Shown here in pieces: positions 1 to 8,459 of a DNA stretch of 64,000 bases; position 1 is the stretch's first letter; every line of letters starts with the position of its first letter. Position numbers and translations under genes: made by a program. The stretch is from Actinoallomurus purpureus. Its GTDB lineage: Bacteria > Actinomycetota > Actinomycetes > Streptosporangiales > Streptosporangiaceae. The notes beneath the pieces were generated by a model. It was not told the DNA's origin. It did no database searches and saw nothing but the letters and a program-made list of their open reading frames with translations. The DNA is taken from contig NZ_JAMXMY010000004.1 of NCBI RefSeq assembly GCF_024055795.1, positions 248,001-312,000 on the forward strand. The letters run 5' to 3'.

Positions 1-188
1 GCGAACCGCACCGCCTCGGCGGCCAGCTGCTGCTTGCCACGGGGGAAGTAGTGGTAGGTCGACCCCAGCGGAGCGCCGGAGTGTCCGGCCAGGTCCCGGA
101 TGGTGCTGCCGGCCAGGCCTCGGCGCCGAATCAGGTCGGCCGCGCCCACGATGATCCTCTGCCGCGACGCGGACGTGCTGCGGGTCAC
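1..188 (-). CDS. TetR-family transcriptional regulator, N-terminal part (cut by window edge)
   Basis: The visible 62 residues form a TetR-type DNA-binding domain: a helix with RQRIIVGAADLIRRRG, then a helix-turn-helix ending in the family hallmark STYHYFPRGKQQL. The GTG start at 188 is preceded by AGGAGG five bases upstream, which decides the start. The ligand-binding C-terminal domain lies outside the window. The gene diverges from a zinc alcohol dehydrogenase, and two copies of a near-palindromic 16-mer lie between them, so it most likely represses itself and the dehydrogenase. The ligand is unknown. Confidence 0.9.
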   Translation of the reverse strand, partial: MTRSTSASRQRIIVGAADLIRRRGLAGSTIRDLAGHSGAPLGSTYHYFPRGKQQLAAEAVRF

Positions 189-205
189 GAGCACCCTCCT
201 CTGGC

Positions 206-256
206 TATGACGATCGTTATAGCCTATCGTGACGCGTGAATATGACGCTCGTTATA
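206..256. promoter_or_regulatory. Twin TetR operator candidates between divergent genes
   Basis: Two nearly identical 16-mers, TATGACGATCGTTATA at 206-221 and TATGACGCTCGTTATA at 241-256, lie 35 bp apart in the gap between the TetR gene and the alcohol dehydrogenase. Each is an imperfect palindrome (TATnACG..CGTnATA). Size, symmetry and position fit TetR binding sites. That the neighbouring TetR binds them is inferred from context. Confidence 0.7.
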
Positions 257-297
257 ACCGCACGTCGGTGACTCATCATGGGGAGAGGAGACCCGTC

Positions 298-1482
298 ATG
301 CCGAAGATCCAGCCTGCCCCGATGAACCCGGTCGGTTCACAGCGCTCGGTGCGGGAGCTTCGGTTGGTGCGCAGCGGCAGGCTCTCCTGGGCGGAACGTG
401 CCGCGCCGGAGATCATCGACGCGGGGGATGCGATCGTGCGTCCGTTCCTGGCCGGCCGGTGCGACGGCGACACCTTGCCGATCCACCGCCCGGTCTCCCG
501 CGCCCTGCAGGCGGGCATGGCGCTGGGCCTGGTCGATCCGGTCGTGAAAGGCATCTGCGGGAAGGTCCCCTTCCGCGGGCCGTTCCCGATCGGCCACGAA
601 TGCGTCGCCCAGGTCACCGCCGTCGGGCCGTACGTCACCAGCCTGAAGGTCGGGCAGACGGTGATCGTCCCGTGGGCGGTCTCCTGCGGCGCGTGCCCGC
701 CCTGCCGACGCGGCCTGACCTCCAAGTGCGCCACCGCCGGTACCGCCACACCCGGTGGCGTACTCGCGGCGTTCGGTTTCGGTTCGTCCGCCGGCGCCTG
801 GGGCGGCATGGTCACCGACCTGATCCGCGTCCCGTTCGCCGACCACCTGCTCGTGAAACTTCCCGATGGCGTCCCCCCGGCGCGAGTCGCGGCGGCCGGC
901 GACAACCTCGCCGACGCCTGGCGCGCCGTCGTACCGCCGCTGGCCGAACGGGAGGGAGGCACGGTCCTGGTGCTGGGCGGCGGCGCCAAGAGCATCGGCC
1001 TGTACGCCGCCGGCCTGGCCGTCGCCCACGGCGCCGCCCGCGTCGATTATTTCGATGTCTCCCCCACACGGCGGCGCATCGCCGAGTCCTTCGGGGCACG
1101 CACCCCCGCCGGTGCCCGCCCGCAGGGCGTCTACGACGTCGTCGTGGAGGCGACCTCACGCTCCGGCGGCCTGCGGACCGCCCTGCGCGCGCTGGCCCCC
1201 GGGGGGATCTGCACGGCGGTCGGCTACTACCTGGCCACCGGCACCCGGCTCCCGTTGATGCACCTGTACGCCACCGACGGCACGCTGCGCGTCGGCGTCT
1301 CGCATGTCCGCGCGAACCTGCCCGCTCTGCTGGAGTTCCTTCAGCGCACCGGATTTCCCGCCGAACACGTCACCACCCTGACCGCCGACTGGAACGACGC
1401 GCCCGTCGCCTATGCGGCCCGCACCACGAAACTGGTCCTGGCCCGCGACCCTCTGCCGTTCCGAGACGAGGCCACCCGGTGA
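298..1482 (+). CDS. Zinc-dependent alcohol dehydrogenase family protein
   Basis: A 394-residue medium-chain dehydrogenase/reductase, expected to oxidise or reduce an unknown alcohol/aldehyde with NAD(P). Catalytic zinc ligands are visible as C55 and the GHE motif at H100-E101. A structural zinc lobe C-x2-C-x2-C-x7-C lies at C130, C133, C136 and C144. The Rossmann glycine motif GGGAKSIG lies near residue 227. ATG 298 is chosen because GAGAGGAG lies seven bases upstream; an in-frame extension to 229 would run through the operator region. It is divergent from the TetR gene and probably controlled by it. The substrate cannot be inferred. Confidence 0.88.
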   Translation: MPKIQPAPMNPVGSQRSVRELRLVRSGRLSWAERAAPEIIDAGDAIVRPFLAGRCDGDTLPIHRPVSRALQAGMALGLVDPVVKGICGKVPFRGPFPIGHECVAQVTAVGPYVTSLKVGQTVIVPWAVSCGACPPCRRGLTSKCATAGTATPGGVLAAFGFGSSAGAWGGMVTDLIRVPFADHLLVKLPDGVPPARVAAAGDNLADAWRAVVPPLAEREGGTVLVLGGGAKSIGLYAAGLAVAHGAARVDYFDVSPTRRRIAESFGARTPAGARPQGVYDVVVEATSRSGGLRTALRALAPGGICTAVGYYLATGTRLPLMHLYATDGTLRVGVSHVRANLPALLEFLQRTGFPAEHVTTLTADWNDAPVAYAARTTKLVLARDPLPFRDEATR

Positions 1483-1603
1483 CCCCCGCCCGTCCGTCCG
1501 CCTCGACGACGTCCGCCGGGCCATGAGGCAAGCGTAGGTGGTGCTCGAAAGCGAAGATCGTACGATGGGCCTGGCATTTCTCCCTGATCGGAAGCGGGCG
1601 CAG

Positions 1604-2437
1604 ATGGTCGATTTCTCGCGGGGTCTCCCTCCGGCATTCCTGAGCAGCGCCAACGCGTCGTTCAGCCGGTTGCTGGCCGAGTGCGCGCCCGAGGCGCTGC
1701 CCACGGGACGGGTCCGGGAATCGGTCGCCGGGCTCCCCATCCCGCACGGCACCACGATCCTGGCACTGACCTTCGAGGGCGGCGTGCTCATGGCCGGTGA
1801 CCGCCGGGCCACGATGGGGAACCTCATCGCGCAACGCGACCTGGAGAAGGTGAACTTCGCCGACGAGTACTCGGCGGTGGCCTTCGCCGGGACCGTCGGC
1901 ACCGCCATGGACATGGTCCGTCTCTTCCAGTTCGAGCTGGAGCACTACGAGAAGATCGAGGAACGGCGGCTGTCACTCGACGGCAAGGCCCGCCGGCTGG
2001 CCTCCCTCGTCCAGGACAACCTCGGCGCGGCGATGCAGGGCCTGGTGGTCGTCCCCCTCTTCGCCGGTTACGACCTCGACCGGGGCGTCGGCAGGATCTA
2101 CTCGTTCGACGTCACCGGCGGCCCGTACGAGATGGCGGACTTCCACTCCGACGGCTCGGGTTCGCCGTACGCACGGGGCTCGCTGAAGAAGCTGTACCGG
2201 CCCGGGATGTCCCAGGACGACGCCGTCATCGCCGCCGTGCAGGCGCTGTACGACGCGGCGGACGACGACTCGGCGACCGGCGGTCCGGACCTGACCCGCC
2301 GGATCTACCCAAGCATCGCCGTCGTCACCGAGGACGGGTACCGGCGCCTGTCCGAGGACGAAGTCCGTACGGTCGCCGAGGCGGTCGTCGCCGCCCGGCA
2401 CGACTCCCCCAACGGCCCCATCGCGCCCGTGCGCTGA
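1604..2437 (+). CDS. prcB: Proteasome beta subunit (orphan copy)
   Basis: The catalytic subunit of the actinobacterial 20S proteasome, made as a precursor that cleaves itself before the catalytic threonine. From ATG 1604 the propeptide is 49 residues and ends at HG|TT, so T50 becomes Thr1. The matching Asp17 (in MAGDRRAT) and Lys33 (in RDLEKV) are present, as are [17 protein letters not shown] and [14 protein letters not shown], so the protease looks active. Longer starts exist at GTG 1538 and ATG 1565; 1604 is preferred because [13 protein letters not shown] resembles family N-termini and GGAAG lies upstream. No prcA, pup, dop or pafA gene is adjacent, unlike the usual pup-prcB-prcA locus, so this is probably a second copy whose alpha partner is encoded elsewhere. 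Confidence 0.93.
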   Translation: MVDFSRGLPPAFLSSANASFSRLLAECAPEALPTGRVRESVAGLPIPHGTTILALTFEGGVLMAGDRRATMGNLIAQRDLEKVNFADEYSAVAFAGTVGTAMDMVRLFQFELEHYEKIEERRLSLDGKARRLASLVQDNLGAAMQGLVVVPLFAGYDLDRGVGRIYSFDVTGGPYEMADFHSDGSGSPYARGSLKKLYRPGMSQDDAVIAAVQALYDAADDDSATGGPDLTRRIYPSIAVVTEDGYRRLSEDEVRTVAEAVVAARHDSPNGPIAPVR

Positions 2438-2471
2438 GGCTCGCCGGTTCTTCGGGCGGCCGATGGTGGGG

Positions 2472-3701
2472 TCAGGGGTGCTGGAAGGTGACCTCCGGGT
2501 CGGCGGGTGAGGGCCCGTCGAGCAGGCGCTGCGGGATCCCCTTGAGGTGCAGGTCGAAGAAGGCGCCGACGTAGGCGCGGGTGATCTCTTCCGCGCGCTG
2601 CGGGGAGATCCCGGAGCCCGGCCTGCCCGCCCACGCGGACAGGACGGGCATGTCCGTGAACGTGCCGTGGTCGGAATCGACGACGGTCAGCCAGCGTTTC
2701 CAGCCGTTCAGGCTGCTCCACGCCTGCCCCCAGGTGTCGTCCATGCCCGGGACCTCATGCTGGGCGCCGAACATCAGGAAGGGGCGATGGCCCAGGCCGG
2801 TGGCGGGCATCGGCGCGTTGAAGGTGCCGTCCATGTTCACCCCCGCACGCACCCGCTGGTCGGTGGCCATGGTCGTGGCGGCCGCGTTGCCGCCGATGGA
2901 GTGCCCGGCCATGCCGATGTGCCTGAGGTCGACCATGCGGGCGTAGGGCCATGCCGGGTGGTGGGCGGTCAGTCGGCCGATCACGAAGGAGATGTCCTTG
3001 GCCCGGCTCCGGGCGATGGCCGCGGGCCCGCCTGCGGGGGGCTCGTCGCAGACGGCACAGGCCAGAGTGCGTCCGTCGGGGAAGGTCGTGCCGGAGTTCT
3101 CGTAGGTGTGGTCGACCAGCGCGACGACGTACCCGCGGCTCGCCAGGTCCTCGGAGAGGCCGGTGAGGGTGGCGCGCGGGAACCCGAGGCCGGGTGAGAG
3201 CAGCACCAGCGGGAAGCGCCCGGGTGCCGGGCGTGCGCCGGTGTGCGCGTAGGTGCGGGTGCCGCTGAGCGCCTCGGCCGGGATGCCGACGCCCGGAGCC
3301 TTCTCCTGCAGGAACAGCCGGGCCTCCTCGGTGGTCATGTACGGGGCGGCCCCGCCGCTCCCAGGCCGGGCAGGGTAGTACGTCGACACCATCAGCTGCC
3401 GCGGACCCGCCGACGGCACCCAGGGATCCGGGCGGTGCTCATCGACGAGGTGCAGCGTGGTGCGGCCGACCGCATGCGGGCCGGTCGGGCGGGGCAGTAC
3501 GGGGGACTCGGACGTGTGCGAGGCCGTGGAACGAGCGGCGCGTGCGGCCGCGACCTGCTGGGCCGGCGAAGCGCCGCATGCCGCCGTCGCCAAGGTGAGA
3601 CCCAGCAGGGCGGCGACCAGCCGTGGCACGCGGGCTTGGCCGCGCAGGCTCGTCAGGGCCCGGCCGAGCGGCCGGGACGCATCGGTGATCTCTGGTTTCA
3701 T
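2472..3701 (-). CDS. Lipoprotein alpha/beta hydrolase (PAF-acetylhydrolase/chlorophyllase-like)
   Basis: A 409-residue secreted lipoprotein. The signal peptide (hydrophobic LVAALLGLTLA) ends in the lipobox ATAAC, giving a lipidated cysteine near residue 43. The body is an alpha/beta hydrolase: LSPGLGF oxyanion-region strand, nucleophile elbow GHSIGG, an acid candidate in NMDGTF, and histidine in DSDHGTF. The fold and elbow resemble platelet-activating-factor acetylhydrolase-type esterases; the substrate is unknown. ATG 3701 has AGGAA five bases upstream and gives a proper signal peptide, so a longer in-frame extension is rejected. It ends about 35 bp from the convergent prcB and is separated from the upstream ABC operon by a hairpin. 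Confidence 0.82.
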   Translation of the reverse strand: MKPEITDASRPLGRALTSLRGQARVPRLVAALLGLTLATAACGASPAQQVAAARAARSTASHTSESPVLPRPTGPHAVGRTTLHLVDEHRPDPWVPSAGPRQLMVSTYYPARPGSGGAAPYMTTEEARLFLQEKAPGVGIPAEALSGTRTYAHTGARPAPGRFPLVLLSPGLGFPRATLTGLSEDLASRGYVVALVDHTYENSGTTFPDGRTLACAVCDEPPAGGPAAIARSRAKDISFVIGRLTAHHPAWPYARMVDLRHIGMAGHSIGGNAAATTMATDQRVRAGVNMDGTFNAPMPATGLGHRPFLMFGAQHEVPGMDDTWGQAWSSLNGWKRWLTVVDSDHGTFTDMPVLSAWAGRPGSGISPQRAEEITRAYVGAFFDLHLKGIPQRLLDGPSPADPEVTFQHP

Positions 3702-3736
3702 CAGGTTCCTGTTCGCAGAAGGGCATGCGTCGCCGA

Positions 3737-3760
3737 TGGCGCCGGACGACACCGGCGCCA
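3737..3760 (-). terminator. Hairpin terminator candidate after the ABC operon
   Basis: A perfect 9-bp inverted repeat, TGGCGCCGG / CCGGCGCCA with a 6-nt loop, lies between the permease stop and the next gene on the same strand. It lacks a clear T-run, as is common in high-GC actinomycetes. It may also act as a processing site. Confidence 0.5.
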
Positions 3761-3828
3761 CTGGACGAGCGCGGGAATGTGGACGCCGCATCGCGTCGAT
3801 CCGGCCGATGCGGCGAATGGGCGTCGAG

Positions 3829-4842
3829 TCAGCCGATCCTGCGACGGACCAGCCAGACGGTGGCGATGCCCAGCAGCAGGATGAGCAGGCCCATCCAGCC
3901 GGCCTCGATGAACTGGAAGGTCCAGAACCGGCCGGCGGGGTGATAGCTGGTCACGATGGTGTAGTGCCGGGCCTGGAGCCAGTCTCTGTAGGAGACCGAG
4001 GGCCCGTCGCTGGACGACGGGAGCTGCGCCAGATACTTCGTGAACAGGATGTGACTCTGGCCTGTGTCGAGCAGGTGGCCAGTCGGGTCCACGTACGCCC
4101 TGCCGACCACCCAGTCACGCGGGCCGATCCTGCCCGCGGTGACGAGTGGCGTCATGTAGTACCGGCGAAGCTTGAAGACGAGCGCCGCGATGAGGCCGAA
4201 CGAGCCGAGGAAGACCGCGCCGACCGCGACCATGGTGCGGCGGGTCAGCAGGCCGGCGAACACTCCGGCCGTGAACGCCAGGAGCGTCTGGACCGGGAAG
4301 ACGATTCCCCCGAGCTCGAAGCCGAGGTAGTCGCCGAATCCAAAGCGCATGACGTGGTCCAGGGGAGCGTTGTACCAGGTGTACAGGGCCCCATAGGCCT
4401 CCGCCACCGCGGCCAGCACGGAGGCGATCAGGAACAGCTTGGTCAGCAGCCAGCGGGTGCGCCCGGCGCCCTGGGTCCAGGTGAACCGGTAGGTGCCCGT
4501 CTCCAACTCCCGCCCGATCAGCGGCCCCCCGATGACCGCGCCGAACGCCGCGGGGAGCAGCAGCAGGAACAGGAACGGCAATTGGGCCGGGTACCAACTG
4601 AACAGCTCGTCGCGGAGCTGGAAGCAGCGGCCGCCGGCGAAGGAAGTGCACCGGGCCAGCCCGAGCCGGTCGTAAGTCGAACGGGCCTGCAGACCACCGT
4701 CCACCATCAGCACGGCGAAGCCGGCCAGCATCCCCAGCAGGACGTAGAAGGCGAACCGGTGCTGGCGCCAGGTCACCCACGCGAGGCCGAGCCGGGGCAG
4801 CGCGCCGCCGCGGCCTGGAACCGATGAATCGACCGTCGTCAT
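3829..4842 (-). CDS. ABC-2 type transporter permease
   Basis: A 337-residue integral membrane protein with about six hydrophobic segments: one near residues 30-50, a pair around 85-150 flanking IGRELETGTYRFTWTQ, two near 180-225 and a C-terminal one at about 310-330. The motif GRELETGTYRFTWTQG is typical of ABC-2 permeases of YtrA-regulated exporters. The start overlaps the ATPase stop (TGATG), so translation is coupled. With the ATPase it should form an exporter of lipids, antibiotics or peptides; the substrate is unknown. Confidence 0.85.
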   Translation of the reverse strand: MTTVDSSVPGRGGALPRLGLAWVTWRQHRFAFYVLLGMLAGFAVLMVDGGLQARSTYDRLGLARCTSFAGGRCFQLRDELFSWYPAQLPFLFLLLLPAAFGAVIGGPLIGRELETGTYRFTWTQGAGRTRWLLTKLFLIASVLAAVAEAYGALYTWYNAPLDHVMRFGFGDYLGFELGGIVFPVQTLLAFTAGVFAGLLTRRTMVAVGAVFLGSFGLIAALVFKLRRYYMTPLVTAGRIGPRDWVVGRAYVDPTGHLLDTGQSHILFTKYLAQLPSSSDGPSVSYRDWLQARHYTIVTSYHPAGRFWTFQFIEAGWMGLLILLLGIATVWLVRRRIG

Positions 4843-5756
4843 CAGCAGGCCACCTGTTCGCCGGGTGCGGATTTCGGGCCGGGGAGCACCGAGGCCGACG
4901 GTTCACGCATGTAGGCCAGCACCAGTTCCTCCAGCCCGACCGATTGCCGCTGCCAGCCCGGCGGCGCGGCGGACGGGTCGGCGGCGCGGACCAGCAGGTG
5001 AGCCTGCGCGAAGGCGCGCCGATCCCGTACGACCGGGAACCGCTGGGCGACGACGTCGGCCTGCTCGGCCGGACCGGTCAGGACGTGATGCCCGGCCACC
5101 AGTTCCTCGACCTCACCGGACACCTGGATCCGCCCATCGTGCACGACGACCACGTAGTCGCAGACCCGCTCCAGCTCCGCAACGACGTGGGAGGAGAACA
5201 CCACCGAGACGCCGTCCTCCGACACGGCCGCCATCAACGCCGCCATGAAGTCATGCCGCGCGACCGGGTCCAGGGCGGCCAGCGGCTCGTCCAGGATCAG
5301 TAGTTCCGGGCGTTTGGCGAGAGCGAGGGTGAGCGCCACCTGAGACCGCTGACCGCCCGACAACGCGCCGACCTTCTTCTTCAGTGGAATGCCCAGCTCC
5401 GCCAAACGGGCTTGGACGCGCCCGGTGTCCCATCGCCGGTTCAGGCTGCGCCCCACCCGCACCATGTCGGCCACGGACAGGTTGCGGTACAGCGCCGCCT
5501 CTTGGGCCACGAAGGCGACCGCGTCCAGCGCGGCGGCAGATCCCGCGGGCATGCCCCCCGCCACCCGTACCTGCCCGGTGGTCGGCGTGGCCAGCCCGAC
5601 GGCCAGGCTCAGCAGCGTCGTCTTGCCCGCGCCGTTCGGGCCGACCAGACCGACCACGTGCCCGCCGGGGATGGCCAGTGAGCAGTCCCGCAACGCCCAG
5701 GTCCGCCCGTAGCGCTTGCCGAGCCCCGCGGTCTCGATCGCGACGCCCGCGCTCAC
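4842..5756 (-). CDS. ABC transporter ATP-binding protein
   Basis: A 304-residue nucleotide-binding subunit. Walker A GPNGAGKTT, Q-loop in VAFVAQEAALY, signature LSGGQRSQ, Walker B LLILDEPLAALD and the H-loop SSHVV are all intact. A C-terminal tail of about 90 residues follows the ATPase core, as in CcmA/YtrB-type exporters. The gene overlaps the GntR gene upstream by four bases and the permease downstream by one, making a single three-gene operon read leftward. Confidence 0.92.
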   Translation of the reverse strand: MSAGVAIETAGLGKRYGRTWALRDCSLAIPGGHVVGLVGPNGAGKTTLLSLAVGLATPTTGQVRVAGGMPAGSAAALDAVAFVAQEAALYRNLSVADMVRVGRSLNRRWDTGRVQARLAELGIPLKKKVGALSGGQRSQVALTLALAKRPELLILDEPLAALDPVARHDFMAALMAAVSEDGVSVVFSSHVVAELERVCDYVVVVHDGRIQVSGEVEELVAGHHVLTGPAEQADVVAQRFPVVRDRRAFAQAHLLVRAADPSAAPPGWQRQSVGLEELVLAYMREPSASVLPGPKSAPGEQVAC

Positions 5757-6220
5757 GCGACCACCCCCGTACGGCCGCCGCCGTCTCCTTCATCCGTCCG
5801 GCCGTCACGGCCCTGGCGCAGGTCGTGCAACGCGGCCGTGAACAGCGCGGCCATGCCGTCCTCGTCGAGGCCGGCCTCGCTCGCCGTACGCATCCAGGCC
5901 AGCATGCTCTTGTGCAGCGCCGTTTGTTCGCGCAGGCCCACCCGGTCCAAGGTGCCCTCGACGAACGTGCCGATCCCCCGCCGTCCGGCCACCAGGCCAC
6001 GGTGCTCCAGCTCCCGGTAGGCCTTCAGCACCGTGTTCGGGTTGATGGCCAACCCGGCGACGACGTCCTTAACCCTCGGCAGCTGATCACCCTGCCGCAG
6101 ATACCCCAGCCGCAGCGCCTGCTCCACCTGCTGCACCAGCTGGAGATAGGTCGGCACCCCCGAGCCGGGATCGAGCCGGAACTCGATCGGCGACGGCGAA
6201 CCATCTTTATCTACATCCAT
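5753..6220 (-). CDS. GntR-family regulator, YtrA-type
   Basis: A 155-residue regulator: a winged helix-turn-helix at about residues 12-78 (PTYLQLVQQVEQAL, then NPNTVLKAYRELEHRGL and the wing GIGTFV) and only a short helical tail, as in the YtrA subfamily, which lacks an effector domain and controls ABC exporters. ATG 6220 is chosen because the family N-terminus begins there; longer in-frame starts run into non-conserved sequence. No good Shine-Dalgarno precedes it. It is first in an operon with the ATPase and permease (four-base overlap) and probably autoregulates the operon in response to membrane-active compounds. Confidence 0.88.
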   Translation of the reverse strand: MDVDKDGSPSPIEFRLDPGSGVPTYLQLVQQVEQALRLGYLRQGDQLPRVKDVVAGLAINPNTVLKAYRELEHRGLVAGRRGIGTFVEGTLDRVGLREQTALHKSMLAWMRTASEAGLDEDGMAALFTAALHDLRQGRDGRTDEGDGGGRTGVVA

Positions 6221-6255
6221 AGTTATAGAGTTAAAGCAGGTTTTGATCGGTGTTG

Positions 6256-6456
6256 TCAACGCCGGGCGCCATCGCTCCCGATCAAGCGCCGGAATCGGGC
6301 CAGCGCGGCGTCGATGAACAGAAGTTGGTCCGTGTCGCGGGTGGCGACGTAGAAGGGCTCGGCCTGGCGCTTCCACAATGGGACGCCCCATACGTCATCA
6401 GCGACGCGGACCCAGCCGTGGGGCGGCTCGCCTACCGGAACATTGTCCATGCTCAT
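6256..6456 (-). CDS. Small Trp-rich hypothetical protein (66 aa)
   Basis: The family is not recognised. The 66 residues hold HGWVRVADDVWGVPLWKR and a C-terminal helix with FIDAALARFRRL. ATG 6456 overlaps the previous gene by four bases, which decides the start. It is the last of three translationally coupled small genes. Their position beside an XRE regulator/flavoprotein pair resembles accessory small proteins that accompany XRE regulators in actinomycetes. No function is proposed. Confidence 0.6.
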   Translation of the reverse strand: MSMDNVPVGEPPHGWVRVADDVWGVPLWKRQAEPFYVATRDTDQLLFIDAALARFRRLIGSDGARR

Positions 6457-6731
6457 CGACTCCCGGCTCCGGCGGCCGCCTCGATCGCGCGCATGGCGTC
6501 CAGCAGTTCGTTCACCGTCCGCGCGTCGATGAGTACGGGGTCGCGGGTGAAGCAGGCGATCGCGGTGAACGTTCGCCGCCATGGTGACCAGAAGACCAGC
6601 CACCCGGGGCATTGGCTCTGTACGGCCTGCGCGATGGCGACCGGCGAGGTGTCGGGGACGGTGGCACGCGTCGTGGCCTGGGGATGCGGCGGGTCACCGG
6701 CCGACTGCCGATGGGTGTATGCCGGGGTCAT
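6453..6731 (-). CDS. Small Trp-rich hypothetical protein (92 aa)
   Basis: The family is not recognised. The N-terminal 30 residues look disordered (Pro/Thr/His). A compact domain follows with CPGWLVFWSPWRRTFTAIA and the helix ARTVNELLDAMRAIE. The start overlaps the preceding gene by four bases and the stop overlaps the next by four. The aromatic core resembles GLWWFWWSWGERIACV in the 100-residue protein at 61043-61345, and both lie near XRE-type regulators, which suggests a shared but undefined role. Confidence 0.65.
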   Translation of the reverse strand: MTPAYTHRQSAGDPPHPQATTRATVPDTSPVAIAQAVQSQCPGWLVFWSPWRRTFTAIACFTRDPVLIDARTVNELLDAMRAIEAAAGAGSR

Positions 6732-7102
6732 CGCGGCGTCCCGGTCGGCTCGTCGATCCGGATGACCTTGGCGATGAGACGGGCGGTCTCGGCGATGTCC
6801 TCGGCCGGGCCGATCGGCTCGATCTCCGGTGGCGGTACCGGGTCGCCGCGCCTGGCCGGCCGCAGCCCGGGCCAGACCCAGCACCAGACCCACCGCCCGG
6901 CGTCCTCCCGCAGGAGGACCGCCTGAGCCAGGCCGTTGCTGACGGTCGCGTGCGTCGCGTCGGTATCGGGATTGCGGACGGCCAGCGCGGGCGGCGTCAC
7001 GGTCACCGTGAAACCGCGAGCGCGGAGGGCGGCTGCCAGGCGTTCGAGATGCTCTTGCGCGGCGGGTGGTAGGTGGTGTTCGGGCTCGGGGCTCGCGTTC
7101 AT
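6728..7102 (-). CDS. Small hypothetical protein (124 aa)
   Basis: A 124-residue protein, first of three overlapping small genes. It shows an amphipathic N-terminal helix (AAQEHLERLAAALRARGF), a beta-rich middle (TVTVTPPALAVRNP) and a Trp-rich segment GRWVWCWVWPGL, then a final helix AEDIAETARLIAKVI. ATG 7102 was chosen over a longer in-frame start because MNASPEPEHH begins the compact protein. Function unknown. A 120-bp gap separates it from the XRE gene read in the same direction, so co-transcription is possible. Confidence 0.65.
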   Translation of the reverse strand: MNASPEPEHHLPPAAQEHLERLAAALRARGFTVTVTPPALAVRNPDTDATHATVSNGLAQAVLLREDAGRWVWCWVWPGLRPARRGDPVPPPEIEPIGPAEDIAETARLIAKVIRIDEPTGTPR

Positions 7103-7222
7103 CGATCGGCCCTCCGTCACGGTCGGTAATTGTCTCACTCTGGAACGTCAGTGACGTTAGGAGCGGAGACCGACCGCGACCCGCAACGAGGTGAGGGCAA
7201 AAACGCCGCACCGGAGTGCGGG

Positions 7223-8437
7223 TCAGATGGCTCCTGCCCGGTGCGCCAGACCGCGGAGTTCTGGCGTGCTGGCACGGTGCTCCCGCCGCACCAGTTCGGT
7301 GAGCAGGTCGTTCGTGCGCTGGTCATATCGCACGAGCTCCGGGGATACCCGCTCGGCCCGAAGCAGAGTGTTCACGGCCGCGGCGTCCTTGCGTTGTTGC
7401 GCGTACGCTCGCGCCATATCGAGAAAGACCTGAGCACGACGCCCGCGGAGACCGGGCCCAAGCCGATCGAGGTCGAGTGACTCGCCGCGTTCAAGCGCGA
7501 GTTTGGCGTCCCCGAAGGCCACTGCGGTCGATACCTCGTGAATGACCACATTGGTCGGCCCGAACGCCGACCAGAAATCGTTGCGATCGGCCCCGACCTT
7601 CCCTGCCACCTTTCGCGCCATCGCCAAGTGCCGATCAGCGCCGGCCCGATCGAAACGTGTGGCCGCCGCGGTGGCCGCCGCCAGATAGAGACCGCCACGC
7701 ACGGACAACGCCGGCGGCTTGCTACGGCGCGTCGAGGAGAGCGCGTCGGCGGCGCGCATCAGAAGGTCTTCGGCATTGCCCACCTGCTTGAGGCGGATCA
7801 GGACGTACCCGAGCCGGTAGGCACTGACCGCACCGAGGAGAGGGCGCTCAGCCGCCTCGGCGGCGGCTATCGATCGATCGGCTGCCATCCATGCGAGTTC
7901 GGCATCCCCGACGCGGCTCAGCGTCATCGTCACCGAGTGATAGGTGAGAGCCCGTAGGGTCTCCACCGTCCGCCGTTCGGCGAGGGCACATGTCAGGCGT
8001 GCCTGCTCTACCGCGTCGATGAGTCCAGGCAGCAGCCGACCGACTTCGTCATAGCGAGCCGCTTGGTAGAGGCGGTTGGCTCTACGCATCTCGCGGTCCA
8101 ACCCGTGCACGTTCGGGGCACGGCCGACATATGCGCTGGCGTTGATGACGCCAGGAAGTGCGCCATAACGCGCCATGACATCGCGGATGCCCGCCACCGG
8201 CTCGTACTTCACTATCTCTGTATCCGTCTCGTGTGCTGTCAGCTGGCTGATCTCCACGCTAAGCACTTCGGCGAGCCGGATGAGTACCGAGTGGCTGTCG
8301 ATCGTACGCAGGCCCCGCTCCACCTGGCTCAGCCAGCTTTCCGAGCGGCCGACCAGTTCGGCCAGTACGGTCTGGCTTAAGCCACGCCGCCTTCTTGCGC
8401 GTGCGACGCGGCGGCCGATTTCGGCGCGAGCGTCCAA
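7223..8437 (-). CDS. XRE-family regulator with TPR-like C-terminal domain
   Basis: A 404-residue protein: an XRE helix-turn-helix at about residues 5-60 (GLSQTVLAELVGRSESWLSQVERG), then a long all-helical region with TPR-like repeats (Ala/Arg/Leu-rich helices to the C-terminus). The start is set to TTG 8437, with AAAGG seven bases upstream and the conserved N-terminus beginning there; longer starts would overlap the flavoprotein gene. It follows the flavoprotein gene by 22 bp on the same strand. Similar regulators in actinomycetes often sense peptides or metabolites through the TPR domain; no ligand can be named. Confidence 0.8.
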   Translation of the reverse strand: MDARAEIGRRVARARRRRGLSQTVLAELVGRSESWLSQVERGLRTIDSHSVLIRLAEVLSVEISQLTAHETDTEIVKYEPVAGIRDVMARYGALPGVINASAYVGRAPNVHGLDREMRRANRLYQAARYDEVGRLLPGLIDAVEQARLTCALAERRTVETLRALTYHSVTMTLSRVGDAELAWMAADRSIAAAEAAERPLLGAVSAYRLGYVLIRLKQVGNAEDLLMRAADALSSTRRSKPPALSVRGGLYLAAATAAATRFDRAGADRHLAMARKVAGKVGADRNDFWSAFGPTNVVIHEVSTAVAFGDAKLALERGESLDLDRLGPGLRGRRAQVFLDMARAYAQQRKDAAAVNTLLRAERVSPELVRYDQRTNDLLTELVRREHRASTPELRGLAHRAGAI

Positions 8438-8459
8438 CGCTGTGCCTTTCGCCTGGGGG

